In this document: piece by piece, positions 16,272 to 30,600 of the stretch
Layout: every line of letters begins with the position of its first letter
How positions within the stretch are numbered: the stretch's first letter is position 1
Origin: Pampus argenteus
Taxonomy: Eukaryota; Chordata; Actinopteri; Scombriformes; Stromateidae
Direction: 5' to 3'
DNA length: 64,000 nucleotides
NCBI GenBank assembly: GCA_036937835.1
Contig: CM072878.1
Location: 19,572,501 to 19,636,500, forward strand
The notes under the pieces: model-generated
What the model was told of the DNA's origin: nothing
The model's input: only the letters and a program-made list of their open reading frames with translations
The model's database searches: none
Made by a program: the position numbers and the translations under genes

Positions 16272-19200
16272 GGTCCAGATGAAATGAAATGAAAAGGCAA
16301 CTAATCCTGGCTTTCGATATGTAGCCACCGTGTTTCGCCTTCCAGCAGATATATCAAATCTTCATAATCTTGTTGTGTTTGGGACTCCTTGGGTGAGAAG
16401 GAGAATCGAGTGCATCCTCCCGCTGATGATAAGCTACCACCTTGATTAAAGGATTCATTCTCTCTACTTCCACAGAAACAATAGAAACCCATTGCACTGC
16501 GTTGACTCTTTGTATTTCTCTGCTTCATTTGAACTGTTTCACTCTTCACTCTCTGCGGCTCGTCCAATCCCATCGCTCCTCCCCTTCTATAAATCTTTGC
16601 ATGCGATATCATACATTACAAATGGCAAATTATATTCCAGACTTCCTCTCAGCATATTAATAAAAAAGATTACTATGATCTTAGATTATTATTCATGTGC
16701 ATTTTATGTCAATGAGAATCTCAAAGTAATTCCTCCACAGACATAAGATCAGATGTTTTACCGTCAGTGACCCTTGTGTACAGTCTCATATGAAAATCCA
16801 TCTGTAGTGTGTGTCCATGCAGGGAAAATCTCTTCATGTCTAATAACCTGCTGAAGTGGGATTCACCACCCAAATGAAGACAAATTACTTCCAGGAGTAT
16901 GTGAGGGAGATGACAGATGTTAGGAGGAAACATCTGCTGCCTTTGCTCTGAAACATTTGTCTTCTCTCTATAATTTTCCCTCAGTCCATTAAACGTGTCA
17001 TATAATTCTGCAGCTGAGACTTTCAGCAACAAACGCATCACGTTTGGTTTGAACTGCAATCTGTTGCAGGTAAATTGTTGTCATTTTGACATACTTGCTG
17101 AGTTTTGTCTAAGATTGTATGATTATAAGATATGGATAAACAAATAAATGACCTACACGTGTGCTTTAAGACAGTGATAATGAGGACTGTGATGGCTAAA
17201 GGAGAAGCATAAATCTGACAGTGTGAGAAATAAGGAAAAAATGTAATCTGTTATAGAAATTATGTTTATTTGTTCTTCTATGTTTTAGCCATTTCCTTGT
17301 AAAATACTGCATAGTTTCACCTCTAAAGGCATCTTATGGATGGATGACAACGTTTTTGAATCTGTCCAATACTTTACATATATTTATATTTGTTTATTGT
17401 CATTTCTCTTCACTTACATACACTGACATTAAATTGCATGTGACCCATCCTATACACTGGCAGCATTATTATGCTTACATTGTTATTCATCTGCAGATTT
17501 TTCTCAAAGGTTTCTGATCACCTGCTTAAAAATATGATGAAAAGTCTCAAAGTCGGAGCTCTGACTGTGAAACTTGTGATTTATTTCATCCAGATCGACT
17601 CATATGTGACTCAAGCATCTACAGAAGTGAATACATAGAATATGTAGTAGTATTCAACTTAAGGCTATATAGTCATTTCCTGTGCTAAAAACACTGTAAA
17701 TAGAATACAGTCAATTATATGTATAATGAAATTAAATGCTGCAAGCTAGTTAACGAGCGACGTGGAGACCAGTCTTTTGTTGTCATGAGTCATGAAACGC
17801 ATTGAGCTTGAATGCATTGAGGGTCAGTTCATGTTAGTTTGGGTTGACCAACCATGTCAGAAACGAAAAGTGTTTCTAGTTATCGCGAAGGTGGAGTGGT
17901 CGCCATAGAGATGTAGAGGGTGATGTGTGATTTAAATACAGAGTTAACAGCCCGTATATTTCAGATAGTCTCTGATTTTCAGTGTTGAGTCGCTGGCTAA
18001 TCACGCCATGAACTTGCTGTGAATATCGAATTATCAGTTTCAGAAAAGTTACCAAAACGGTTGGAGGATGCTACCGTCCGACAAGCGGCTCTGATGACGT
18101 ATATTATCACGACATCGACTCTCAACCTGGAAAGAGAATTTGAATATTCTCCCAGTAGTCATAGTAACCATGTCATGTTTCCTGAGCCAAATCCAAAATA
18201 CATTGAATAAGAAGATTAAAACTTAAAGATATGCAATAAAGAAGAAGCAGGAATCCTCTTAAATCCTATAGTTGCAAATCACAACACTGACCACGTTAAA
18301 CTCATGTAGGTACAATGTATACACAACCTACACGCCCACCATAGTTGCCTATAGTCATATTAACCACACACCAAGTGTATGACGAATGTATTGGATATTT
18401 TCTGTATGTGCTTTAAACTGTTTCCATTTTATACCAGATGTGGGCTGCATCCCAATAGGTGTGACAGTGTGAGCTTACGGCCTTTAGTCAAGGTTTATTT
18501 GCAAGAGAAGTATTTGTATCTGAAAATGTTGATTCACTGTATAGTAAACTGATGACAGCAGTGGGCTTCATCGAGTGACCAAGCCAACATCTCACAAAGT
18601 AATTCCCCTGAACACAAAGAGATTATTCTGAACATTAGCCTGCATGTAATAATAATGTAAACACAGGGCAAATAAGTTCAGCATTGCACTTGATGAAGCA
18701 GTAAGCCTGTTGTATTTATATAATAAATACCTGCCAGGAGTAAAATCCTGTAATTTCAGAGGATACGGCGGCCAGATGTGAGATTTGAATGCCGTCCGCT
18801 GAGATGCACGGCATGCATTTTATGACAAAAAAAAAAAAAGTATGTAATGATATTCTAAAGACCAAACAATGATTTGGTGTTTTCTAATCTGATTTTGCAA
18901 AGATAGATATGCAGATTGCCAGATCGACGCTCCCGGATTATGTTCAGTGGTTGCAGAGGTCAGAAAAATGTGAAGCTCTGATGCCTTCAGTTCAACAAAT
19001 GAAGATCAATGTTTCAGGAAAACTGCCTCGTTCAGGAGCAGCAGAGATGACTTCAATATAAGGTGACGATTTTCCTCATTAGGAGGTTCGATAGTTGAGC
19101 TGATAAAGTGGACGTTTACTGTTGTAGAAATTACACCTCAAATTATCATTTTAACCCAAACTATGATCCAAAACCAAGAAACATGAAACATGAGATGACC

Positions 19201-20700
19201 ATGGTCTCTAAACACTGCATTACATGTTGGTGTTTCTACTCTTAATCTTACTGTCATATTCCACATCTCTTGTTTTAATGTTTAGTTTTCAGTTCATTTC
19301 ACAGTTAAAATGAATCATAAACTTATCATATGTTATGCAGTAATTTAAGGAATATCTTATTATGGAAATTTGAAATAAAAAATGTCAAATAAAGGAAAAT
19401 ATCAGACAAACATCGACACCAGATTATTATTATTTTTTATTTGTTTTGGCCTATACAGTAGGAATGAGGTGACATAGAAAATAAGACAACATGCATTCAT
19501 TGGGATAAAAATTTAAATCAGACGTCGCAGTCGAGAAAAAAAAAAAAAACTGGTCACAATATCTGATTCACACACATCCAGTTGTCTTCTCACCGGCATC
19601 CTAAATACAATAATGTGGGTTTACGGCTCATTTAACCTCACTACAATATTAATGAGACATTCTCATCAAAAAGGCAGGATTTATGATTCATATAGTTTTA
19701 ATCATAGCGTGGTGCTGTAAATTGCACTCTTCCACTACACAGCACATATACTCATCTTGGTTTTTTTAATTGCCTTCACTTGCTGTGGTTTTGGCACCAC
19801 TGCAGCAGATGGTCGTGTAATCTGGCCTGAGACTATTACACTGGAGACACAGATAATCTCATCCCATTGTGGTGGAGCAGCCTGCCCCACCCATGGCTTC
19901 ACAATGACCCCCAGCTGGATATAGATCAAGACTCATGTTACGGTAAAAATGGATTTAACAAAAGGTGGGTCATCTGTGAACAAGCAATCTTTTCCTCACT
20001 TATTCTCTCATAAAAGCTAATTTTATATAATTTATAATAATTGCTCATCACTACTCATTATGCTGCTTTTCTACAGTTGTACAGCAACTAATGATGAGAC
20101 ATGGTTTTAAATCCTTGTATGCACACACAGTATACAGCGATGAATCTGCAGAATAATAACCAAGGCAAGAGCTGCTACCAATTAACCATTTCATTATTAC
20201 ATTTTCTATCAATTATGTTCTTGATTATTCTGGTAAAACAAAAACAAAAAAACTAAAATATTAATATGTAGATGAATGTTTAATCAAATATTATGGGAAA
20301 TGTGAGAAAGAGGGAAGGTAAAGGCAAATAATTCAAAATACAAAGCCTCAATAGCATGCTTCTTCTATTACCTGTCATGCTATACATATGCAGCTTTATA
20401 TAACTAAATATTACAGTGAGTTGTTGCCCAGATGGTAAAGCCGTGTAAGCAATAACATGCTGCAAAAGCCCTTCTTTACAAGAAAAATGACAAAAATGAC
20501 CTATAGTTACGTTTCAGCGACAGACGCCATCTAGCGGCCGTAATTATGACCCGAAAAAGTGACACAGTTCAAATATACTTATTAGGAGGAGGCTGGGTAG
20601 CACATAGATACATAGATGGCAAAAATGGGACTTTGGGCATGATATAATCGATGTATGTGCTTGTTTAATTATGAGGATATGTTGTGCATAAAAAGTCTCC
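16272..20700. other. Gene-free interval between gsg1l2 and rcvrn
   Basis: About 4.4 kb, AT-rich, with homopolymer runs. I looked on both strands for exons of the glucagon-like peptide 2 receptor, which lies in this position in human, and saw none. No tRNA or other RNA gene was recognised. Confidence 0.5.
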
Positions 20701-20742
20701 CAGATGTTGACCTTTAAAGTGTTTGAAGCCACCTGTTGTGTT

Positions 20743-20867
20743 TAATCCTCTGTTTATACCAACAGTATTTAACAGTGTCTTTAAAGAGGTGTCATAGTGG
20801 TGTGACGTGGTTATCCTCTTAATCTTCAAGACAGCTGTCTGGATTTAGGGAGTGATAACCATAATCC
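20743..20867 (+). promoter_or_regulatory. Candidate photoreceptor promoter elements of rcvrn (CRX/OTX sites)
   Basis: Two TAATCC cores, the binding word of CRX and OTX2, occur at 20743-20748 and 20862-20867, about 160-280 bp before the recoverin ATG. Recoverin is expressed in photoreceptors and its promoters are known CRX/OTX targets. This is a motif-based call only. Confidence 0.45.
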
Positions 20868-21024
20868 CATTTGGCACCTTGAGGGGCTGCCAGAGTAAAC
20901 ACGAGGCAGAGAAACCCGACCGAGCGCCGCAGACGTTTTACACCCAAACCACGACGAGCAAAAGGACATAAAGACAAGAAGGAGAAAAGGGGAAATTTCA
21001 GCTTTGTGAGAGTCAGTTTGCAGC

Positions 21025-22003
21025 ATGGGAAATACAAAGAGCAGCGCTTTGTCGAAGGAGATCCTGGAAGACCTGAAGTCCAACACCAAATACTCCGAGG
21101 CTGAGCTCTGCACCTGGTACCAGTCCTTCCTGAAAGAGTGTCCCAGCGGGAAGATCAGCAAGCAGCAGTTTGAAGGCATCTATGCCAGTTTCTTCCCAAA
21201 CGCAGACCCCACAGCCTACGCTCGGCACGTATTCAGGAGTTTTGACACCAATGCGGATGGCACTTTGGACTTTAAGGAGTACATTGTCGCTCTGCACCTC
21301 ACCTCCGGTGGAAAGACTCTACAGAAGCTGGAGTGGGCCTTTGCCCTGTACGACGTGGACGGGAATGGAACCATCAACAAAAATGAAATTCTAGAGATTG
21401 TTAGGGTACTTACTTTCACATCTTTCACATCGATAGACACTGAAAACAAGATGGTCCATTGTTCCAAACTTTGGTTTAATTATCATTTTTTAGGCCTTTA
21501 TCTTTCATAGCTAAAGTTCTGTAATGCAAACATTGATTGTAATGAATCCATAACGTTTTATAAATAGCAAATCATCACATTTGACCATCTGGACCCAGAC
21601 GTTATCTTGTGTGTGTATTTTGTATTTAAAGACATCTTATAAAATACTTTCATGCAGTCAATATTCAACATGATTCCTGCTGATGACCAGAAGAACCTCC
21701 CAGAGGATGAAAACACGCCGGAGAAGAGGGCTGAAAAAATCTGGGAATTCTTCGGGAAGAAGGACAACGGTAATTCAGAAATTTGTCTTTACAAGCTGCT
21801 TTAAACCTTCTCTACATTGTACTCTCACACGCAGCGAGATGTGTTGGTCGCTGCTCTATTTGTTCTGTTTTTGTCCTTTCACAGATAAAATCTCAGAGGG
21901 AGAATTCATTCAGGGTGTGATGGACAACAAAGACATCCTGCGGTTGATACAATACGATGAACCTCAGAAAATCAAAGACAAGCTGAAAGAAAAGAAGCAA
22001 TAG
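21025..22003 (+). CDS. rcvrn: Recoverin, photoreceptor calcium sensor
   Basis: Three exons, 21025-21405, 21658-21769 and 21885-22003, join in frame to 203 aa plus TAG (mammalian recoverin is about 200 aa). The protein begins MGNTKSS, the N-myristoylation signal. EF-hand 1 is disabled by the CPSG sequence (about residue 39), as throughout the neuronal calcium sensor family. EF2 (DTNADGTLDFKE, about 74-85) and EF3 (DVDGNGTINKNE, about 110-121) are intact. EF4 (GKKDNDKISEGE) lacks the key acidic first position. The pattern of only EF2 and EF3 being competent is characteristic of recoverin. The C-terminus is Lys-rich (DKLKEKKQ). In rods the protein restrains rhodopsin kinase in a Ca2+-dependent, myristoyl-switch manner. 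It is transcribed toward gas7 (convergent). Teleosts have several recoverin paralogues; which one this is cannot be settled here. Confidence 0.95.
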
Positions 22004-22658
22004 TACACGGGCAGGAAAAAAGGCCCTTCATGTGGTTTTAAGACTGTTTTCTTTTTATGTTTACACTCTTACATGATCTGGCTGCTTGTCCACTTGAATC
22101 ACGTGACTCGTCTTTTTTGGTGTTAGCAACCAGAAAAAACAGCGTTGCATTTTTGTGCAGAAACAGCAGCAACCGAGGAACTCTGAAAATGGCAATTTAA
22201 GCTGTGAGTTTTGTATTAAACATGTAGTGCAACAGCATCATTATAATCCTGACTTAATGTCCACTCCCATTTAACAGTGTTTGTGTGGTGATCCTTCCCC
22301 CATCATGCCAATTTACTCTCTCATGTCTGGTAGCATGTTTTTTCACACCTGGATTCATCCATTAGGTTGATAGCGAGAAAGTCAGGACGAGAGCTTCTTA
22401 TAAAGGGAATTAGGCTCAGGTTAACAATCCACCTGTATCAGCCAATCCTATTAGGAGCTGAAGGTCAGTTGAGACAAACAACCTTACTCAAGTGTCTAGT
22501 TAGGATAATATGGGCTTGGCACAGTAAAGACTACACTGCTTGAACACTGGATGGCTTGTATACTTCAGTCCAATTTTAATTTCAACCTCATTTCCACTTT
22601 TTTTTTTTTTTGTCCTTTTTGTGAGTGATGAATGAATTTCTTATTTTTGTGTCATACC

Positions 22659-22664
22659 AATAAA
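22659..22664 (+). terminator. rcvrn poly(A) signal
   Basis: AATAAA about 660 nt after the recoverin stop codon, the first canonical signal seen downstream on that strand. A TG/TGTG-rich stretch follows at about 22705-22715. Confidence 0.55.
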
Positions 22665-25203
22665 GGACAATCTCATGCAGTACAATGAACTGATACTCAA
22701 GTATTGTGTGAGTGTATCCAAAGACTAATAACAACACGTGTTTTTATTCTCTGGAGAGTAGTTCTGTGTAAACGGCACTGAGCACATACAGGAGCGGATC
22801 TGTTCAAGCTTCGCCAGCCTGTTGCGTTACATACCACAAGCTCTTTGACTTTGTACTAGATTGTACATAACTTTAATATTAGGTTGTGATATATAGCACA
22901 ACAAGCTAGCAAAGCTGTAAACAGAACTGTGTGTAATGTGGCTCACTCACTCACATCTGATTATGTTTTATTTAATCTTCTATGACAGTAAACCGACTAT
23001 GTTTTGGTTGTGGATTGTTGTTCAGGACAAAAGAAGACACAGTGATTCATTTTTATTTATTTATTTTTTTTATAGACCAACAACTAATTGATTGATTGAG
23101 AATACAATCAACAGGTTAACCAATTCTGAATTGAATCATTAGGTGCAGCTCTAATAAATACTAATGTACAGCCAGTTTTGGCTCGGGTTAATACCTGGTC
23201 AGACCACCGTATCAGTGTCCATCTACCTGCCTTACTTTCCCAGTCTGTACTGGACTGGATCCAGTGGCGTTTGGTGTAAACCAACCAAAAGGTCAAAGGT
23301 TTCAGCAGCTGTTTGGGTTCCTCTGCTTGAAACTCCCGATACAGTTATATAGAGACACACCGTGATATTTACTTTTCATAGAGGAGATTTATTTTGGACA
23401 CTGCATTCAACAGTACACCGTCTGGACAGAGGTCACCTATGATTCAAGATTCTTATCAGAACATCAGATTTAACACACGTTATGAAACTGTTCATCACAG
23501 AAGGGCAGTTAACGCAACCGTCATCATGAAATTGTTGATTTTTGTCAAGAACATTTAGTTGGAACATAACAACTCGTCACATTTAGCGCACAACATCGCC
23601 ACACACTGATAAAACTCTACAACATATATGCTGTTAGAAGCTGCACATGGAGCCGGTTGGGATTAGTGTCAACAGTGAATCCACTTTACCTGATTCATAT
23701 AAAAATTACTTTCCTTCGTTTAACAAAAATAATGTGACACAAAGTGACTGTAATGCACATCAAGCATTCTCAATGTGTTGGTGATAAGGCAGGTAAGCAT
23801 TCGTTTCTTTTATAGTAATTCGTTTTCATGTGCCTGCAAACTGGATTGGATTACGACTTGTGATGTGATTGGCTTTGTCCTTTTAAAAAAAAAAAAAATT
23901 TGAAAAGACCGGCCACAGAAAGGTAATAATCCTAAATAAATCCAGAACAGATAGACCACAAACGACAACAAAATGTAAAGACAAAGACGGACACACACAC
24001 ACACACACACACACACATAAACACAGACACGTACTGTACATGCAATCTGATAAAACAAGTTTTATCTGTGGGATGAGTCCTTTGTGCCAATAGACTGATC
24101 AATAACGTCAGTTTTTAAAATTCACTACCACATCTTTCCTTTTGTAATTTGGTGAATTTTGCTTTGTGCTGCATGTCGCTCCTTTTACCAAACATCACCG
24201 GGAACATATTCTCTGTACATTTACCAAAAATAAAACAAACAACATCGTACAATACAAACACCTCAAAGATCGGAGGCCTGTTAAACATTTGACAGCAAAA
24301 TACATCTAACCTGTATGTACAAATGTACACTGATGCAGAATAGAATATATCAAGGACATTCCAGGTATATAACCGTTAGGCACTAAAAGGTGTTTCAGTG
24401 TAACTTGGACCACCTTTTTCCTCCGGACTGATCCAAAATAGACCCTGGCCTAAATCCGTTCGACCACATGTTGGGACTTGTGGCGAGCAAAATCAAATTC
24501 ACACTCCGTAACACTGTGTGTGTTTTTCCCCTAAACAGTTGAGGTTACTGGATATTAACGCCGTACATGCAAATTGTCATTTTTTTTGTGAGAAAGTTTC
24601 TAAATTGATTCATAGTCACTTAAAAGATCGAGAATACCTTGTGTAAATTCAATGATTGAAACTCTTGCACTATACCAAAACAACCATATACAACCTCTCC
24701 ATATACAATAAAAGCATAAACATATTCAAAACATGCATTTCCACCAAAATGAACCAGCAAAATATGAAAATATATCATATTAACTCTAATATGCTTCAAT
24801 ATCCGTATCTAAAATAAAGGTAATATCAATAATCAGACTTTTTTTTTTATGGGTTTGTTTGGTTTACTCAAACTGTAAAAGTTGATTGAAGCTAAACTAA
24901 AAGATACATATAATTTTTTTTTTTATAATAGTTTCAACTTTACAACATGTAAACAGCAGAATATGTTAAATGGCATTCAATAAGCTAATGTTGATTATGA
25001 CAGGGTTAAAATTTAGAAGGAACATGCTGGTACGTTTACGGTTGATCCATTACTGTCTGGTCTGTGTTAAGTGTGAATCTTTGCTCCTGTTATTCCAGCC
25101 AGGATGAGCAGACCTCAGTAGTCTGAACATGCACCGTCCCTGGATCAGCGTTATTAGAAGTGTTCTTGTTATAATACTGAAGACAGGATGGCTGAGCCCA
25201 GGT
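22665..25203. other. Gas7 3' untranslated region and convergent intergenic zone
   Basis: No coding exon is visible. The zone lies between the 3' ends of rcvrn (plus) and gas7 (minus), so much of it is probably gas7 3' UTR. Minus-strand AATAAA signals are present near 23050 and 23388. It contains a (CA)n run at 23991-24017. Confidence 0.45.
23991..24017. repeat. (CA)n microsatellite
   Basis: About thirteen perfect AC units in the presumed gas7 3' region. Confidence 0.95.
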
Positions 25204-27201
25204 CTATATATCCATATCCACAGGCCGAACCTCACCGGTGTTATTCTCCTTCACCCACAGCTCTCTGTCTTTGGCTGGATCCACGTTCTGCAGCAGCTGG
25301 TCGACTGGCTCCACCGTCTGGAAATACAGAAACATTTGTACATTTATTATTAATACTTCAGCATGTCAGATGAGAAACCGTAAAGCTCCTGACAGGAACC
25401 AACCTGTTACCTACAATCATCAACCCTTTTATTAATAAAAGTAAACACTCACTATAGAGCGCTTTCTTTCACATGGGTGCAAACAACAACCACACGCATG
25501 AGTCATGTTTATCATCACAACAAGCAATGATCGGCTGGAAAAACGTATTTTACTATTCTAAAGTGAGACTGATTACAATTACTAAGTGATTATTGATCAT
25601 ACATCATACAGAGGGTAAATGATGGTATAAATATGACAATTATCGTAGTCTACTATCATTTCCTCATGTGAGCTGAATAAAGTTAGCTATGGATTACTAT
25701 AGAACTGGAAATAACCTCCAACAATGAGTACTCAATACTCACAATACACATCAGTTTCATATTACCTACTATAATTACTACCTACTGTTGCTGAATATGT
25801 TTTAAATATCTTTATAATATCTCGGTTTTGTTTTACAACAAATATTCCAAATGTGCCTTAAATTACATAAAGACAAAACTGAAATATGAGTTTTTTTAAG
25901 TAATAGTAGTAATGTTAAAAAAATCAATGTTTTAAAAAAATAAAAATACTTTAATAAACTTCAAGATTTATACTTTATTTAAAATCAATGTAGGAACCCA
26001 AATAAAGGCCTCTATGAATTTAGATGTTATGATTTATGATGTTTGCATGGAGCAAAGGGAGATATATTGATATTTGTTGGGTGTTTCTTGGACTCACGCT
26101 CTGGTTGAACATGTCCGTTTCATGCCGCAGCGTGGTGTACTGACGTAAATGCTGCTGAATCCACTCAATCCGTTCAACCTCCAGTTTCTCCAGCTCCTGA
26201 AGTGGCAGGAAGACAGAAACAGAGTCAGACAGCCGCAAACTTTTACTTTGCACTCGACAGAGAGGGTTTTACCATGCTGGTGGTGACCATTTCTTCAAAC
26301 CACTTGGACTGGGTTTGGTTGTAGAGATCCACGCAGCGCATCAGGTCGTCTCCTGGAGGTCAACAGAGGTCTGCTGTCAGAATCAGCATCTACCAATATT
26401 TCCAATATTTTTCCATGTCTGCATTGTGCTTGGTAATCAATAATCTGACGGTCAGCAGGTGGCGTGTTTGACATGTTCCTGTTTTCATGGCTTTGTTTTA
26501 AACGTGGTTTCTAGTGCTGATTAAAACAGGCTGTTTGGGTTTTATTATCAAAACATTACACTAAATATTTGCTGATTTATGACTTTTCATGAAGCTACAG
26601 TAGACAACACACTGTAAATCCCAATATATGTAATATCTTATAAACTTGAGATGAATAACAGGTACTTCACTTAACCTTAACTAAAGCAGGTCACTGTTTA
26701 CTGGATAAAATATAAATTATATATAAATATATGCTGACATGAAGCTCATATATAGCAGTACAGAACCTGATTTATACCCGGATAAGAGTGCTTAGATATT
26801 AATTAATACTGACTATTTATTCCAGTAGCACAGCTCAGATTGGCTTCACACTGTAATAAAACTGCACTGATATGATCTATAGTTCTACTTTATATATTTC
26901 ACGTTCTAGATATTTTGTCTCCTTTAATCATCTTAAAACAGGAAGCATCTCAGAGGCTTCATTCGGTCCAGTGCAGTGAGCCGTACTCACATTTGACCTG
27001 ATCAATCATGTAACTGTGCCCTGTGAGTGCTATTGATTAGTGCTGCGGACTGTGACTAATCACTAATCTAATATATGAGAAAGCAATTACAACATCCTGT
27101 TTATTATCATATGTGTGTGTTTAAATTTATTTCTGTTAGTTGTGCATGAAGGAAAATGAGAAATGCTCCTTTTGGTCTCTGCTGATGGATGTGTCAGTGT
27201 G

Positions 27202-27256
<55 letters not shown>

Positions 27257-27601
27257 AGAGCAAGAGGCAAATGAACTTTCACTTTCTTCATCTTTACAAC
27301 ACGACGGTTAAAACCTTGAGTTTGAGTGTTTTTCTGCTTCAGATTACTCTACTATATATCCTCTCTCTCTCACCTTTTTCAGCTCCTGCATTTCTCAGTA
27401 AAGTTGTTTCGTAACATCTGGTAAATGTTTCAGGGTTTAAATAAACTGCTGCGATCGACTTCATGACCTCTGACCTGCTTGTGTGGATTTCCGCCGGGCC
27501 TTTTTTATATCCTCCTCCGTCTTGTTGCTGAGTTTGATCTCCAGCTGCTGGGTCTTCACCTCCAGATCCTTCTGCCGGTCTGCCAGGGCTTTACGGGCCT
27601 G

Positions 27602-27639
<38 letters not shown>

Positions 27640-30600
27640 CAAGCCGGATGTTTGAACGTAAAAATCATAATCCTCAGATTTCCTACATCTATTATAAGAG
27701 TAATTACAGTCTTTTCATGTTGACATCTGTGCTCTGATCCTGGTTTCATCCTTTAATCTAGTGTCCCTCGTGAGTGTTTGAAAGGTAAATATATAGTGAT
27801 GCATATGCCAAGAAAATCCTTTTTCAACAAACAGACAACAACAAAAAGAAACCATGTGGGATGAAGCCGACCTGAACCTACTGATGGAGCCAGAAGTTAT
27901 TGTTTAGCTGGAAATCATTTTCATGGCTATGATATGCTTTTGCTGACTCTTGCTGACTTTTGGAAATGTGTGCACCATTTGGATGGATCTAACCAGCCTT
28001 TATTAAGTATTATGTGGGCGTGTCCGGCGTGCTACCTTCTCTACACTTGCGTAGCGACTCGCCAGCTGCTTCCTGAGGTCTGCGATGTGGTGGTCGTACT
28101 TTTTCAGGTCCTTCTTGAAGTTGTCACCTCTGAACGTCAGCAAGGGTTTCTCTACCTCAGTGTGGAGCTGTGAAAACAACAATGGTAACAATGCTTATCA
28201 TATAATATAAAGTGCTTTTTCTGACAGCTCAATAACCACATTGTGCTTGTCAGCAGTGTTGCACAATGCTAATCTGGTGTAAACGGTAGAGCTAGCAGTT
28301 AGTTATAGCTGAAAGTTACAGTTTATTAGAAACTCAAAGGAGAAATACGAGCTGGGGCGTCTGCAGGCTTGATAAGAGTCTCGTAATGAGACATGGAGCA
28401 GAGAAGAGCCTGCGTGGCCCTGAGTGTGAGCACAACGGAGCTAATTAATTAGACAACAGAGGTCTGTGACGAGCTCCAAGCGTTATTTAAGGCTGCATCT
28501 GAAGCCAGTGTGCACTTTCTGCATCGCTGGTAATCGGACCACAGATGGGTCATTTTCTTCAGTCAACACCAACATGGTTGAAGTAAACAACCTCCGTCAC
28601 CTCATGTGGTCAGATCGAGTATTTATTACTTCAGTTGATTGAAAACACTTGACTTCAACGTGCAGTATTTTTTCTCTTAATTTATCTTTTAAGAGTCTTC
28701 ATATGACAGATATGAACAAAGCAGCAAAACTGTGGGACGCTGAAATCAGAGCGTTCAGCATTTTTGATGGAAAAATTTAATAGTTTTCAGCTCTCTGTGA
28801 TGATAAAGGTTCTGTGTATAATGAAAGTTACCAACTAAGCACCTTGTTGGAGAATTTTAGGTGAACCTCGGCCTCATCATGCAGACTCTTCTTCAGCTGA
28901 GTCCAGGCTTCTCCCAGAGTCCTGAGAAAAGATGAAATAAATGACAATCTTTGAAGAGATTTCCTTTGTTATCATCTACATTTGAACTTTATTTTTGTGC
29001 AGCTCCAGCTATTGTTTCTGTCTGTTTTACTCACCGGTTGACATTTATCTAAGTACTTACTGTGTGTACATACTTTCCATTTGTTAATTTTACTTTACAT
29101 AAAGTTCTCAGCACTATCAGCACAATAACAGTGACGGATGTTTCCAACAGTTTCAGTTGTGATTTATGGTTTAACTTAATTCTGTCGTCCATATAAACGT
29201 GATGAACCTGGCCGTTTGTAACCTGTTACGTTTGATGCTGCTCCAAGATCTCGCTTTCTTTTCAGATCAATTTTAAGTGATGAGTGTAACCTGTTGGACA
29301 ATAGCTCACATAAGTAATTTTCCTTACATTTAATTCCCTGAACAAAACTGCAAAAACACACTTGATATCTGGACTCAAGTTTATGTCTCCATCCGTTGCA
29401 TTTTTCATGGGTAAAACAAAAAATGCTCCGTAATGAATTACCAGATAAGTAAAGCAGCTAAAATGGACTGTTACTCGAGCCATCTTTTCCTGTGAGATCT
29501 TCTCAAAGGTTTCTGTTATTCTGCTGACAGGCAAATATAAAAAAAAACCCAACCATTCATTGGTTAGATAACAGTCTTTGAAGGGTGCATGAAACACAAA
29601 AAGTAGTGTGGGAATACGTCTATTTAAAAAGTCCTATCTTTAGACACACTTGTGTTAATTATTGAACCTTTGCCCTGTTTTGCAGAGTGAGAGCTTTCAG
29701 GCTTTCAGGCTTCACACACAGTTTCGTCTTACAGCGAATCACTGCGCTCACCCTTCCTCTTGTGCTGCCAGAGGGCTCAGAGACAGCTTGGAGAGGTTCT
29801 TGGCATATTCCTCCTCAATCTTTATCCTGAAACACAAAGAGCAAGATGTGAAACTGTGAGCTGCCTGGCTCAAGGGAGGGCGGAAACTGTTTCAGTGAAG
29901 TGGAAAAATCAGATTTCAGGGGCGAACTGCAGCAGAATGACTGAAATCTCTACTACACCTTGACACAGAGGCTGAAAACCAAAAGGTGACACAGAGCCAG
30001 CTCATTGTCTCATAGAAGGACGGCCATGTTTGTGATCTTCCTCCACCAGTCTCACATTAACCATCCACACCTGAGTAAATCTGTCACCTAAAGAAGGTCA
30101 CAAGGGCCATTCTTACACTTAATGTCCGGATGCTCCCGGCACCAAGCAACTAAAAAACTGCTAACAACGACACCGAAAGGTCAAAAGGAAGGATTTCACG
30201 TTCATTAACTTCCCACGACCTGGACGTGAATAGAGCTTTTGTAGAATTATGTGGAGCTAATTACATAGAGAGGCGTGAGATCGGATGGAAATTGCTAATT
30301 ATTCAATGTTGCTTTTGACATCCTGGTTTGGATTCAGTTGCTTAGTTGGGATCTAAAACTGCTCTAATTAATGGGTGCAAACCATAAATTGCAACCATCC
30401 TGTAAGACAAACGTTTGGGACGGAGCTCCATGCTCACAGTAGTTGTAGAGCAGAGCAATTCATTGTTGGTTTTCATAAGAATTATGACCAATAAGATTAA
30501 ACATATAATATCATCAAACTTGTCTAGTAAAATAGTAGATCACTAGCATAATATTTAGCTTACTTATTTAACCTAATTCATTAAAGTGCTGTTTTGTTGT

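Noticed and set aside
16721..17059. Minus-strand frame of 112 codons upstream of gsg1l2
   Set aside because: No family resemblance, no splice sites joining it to gsg1l2 and no similarity to GLP2R.
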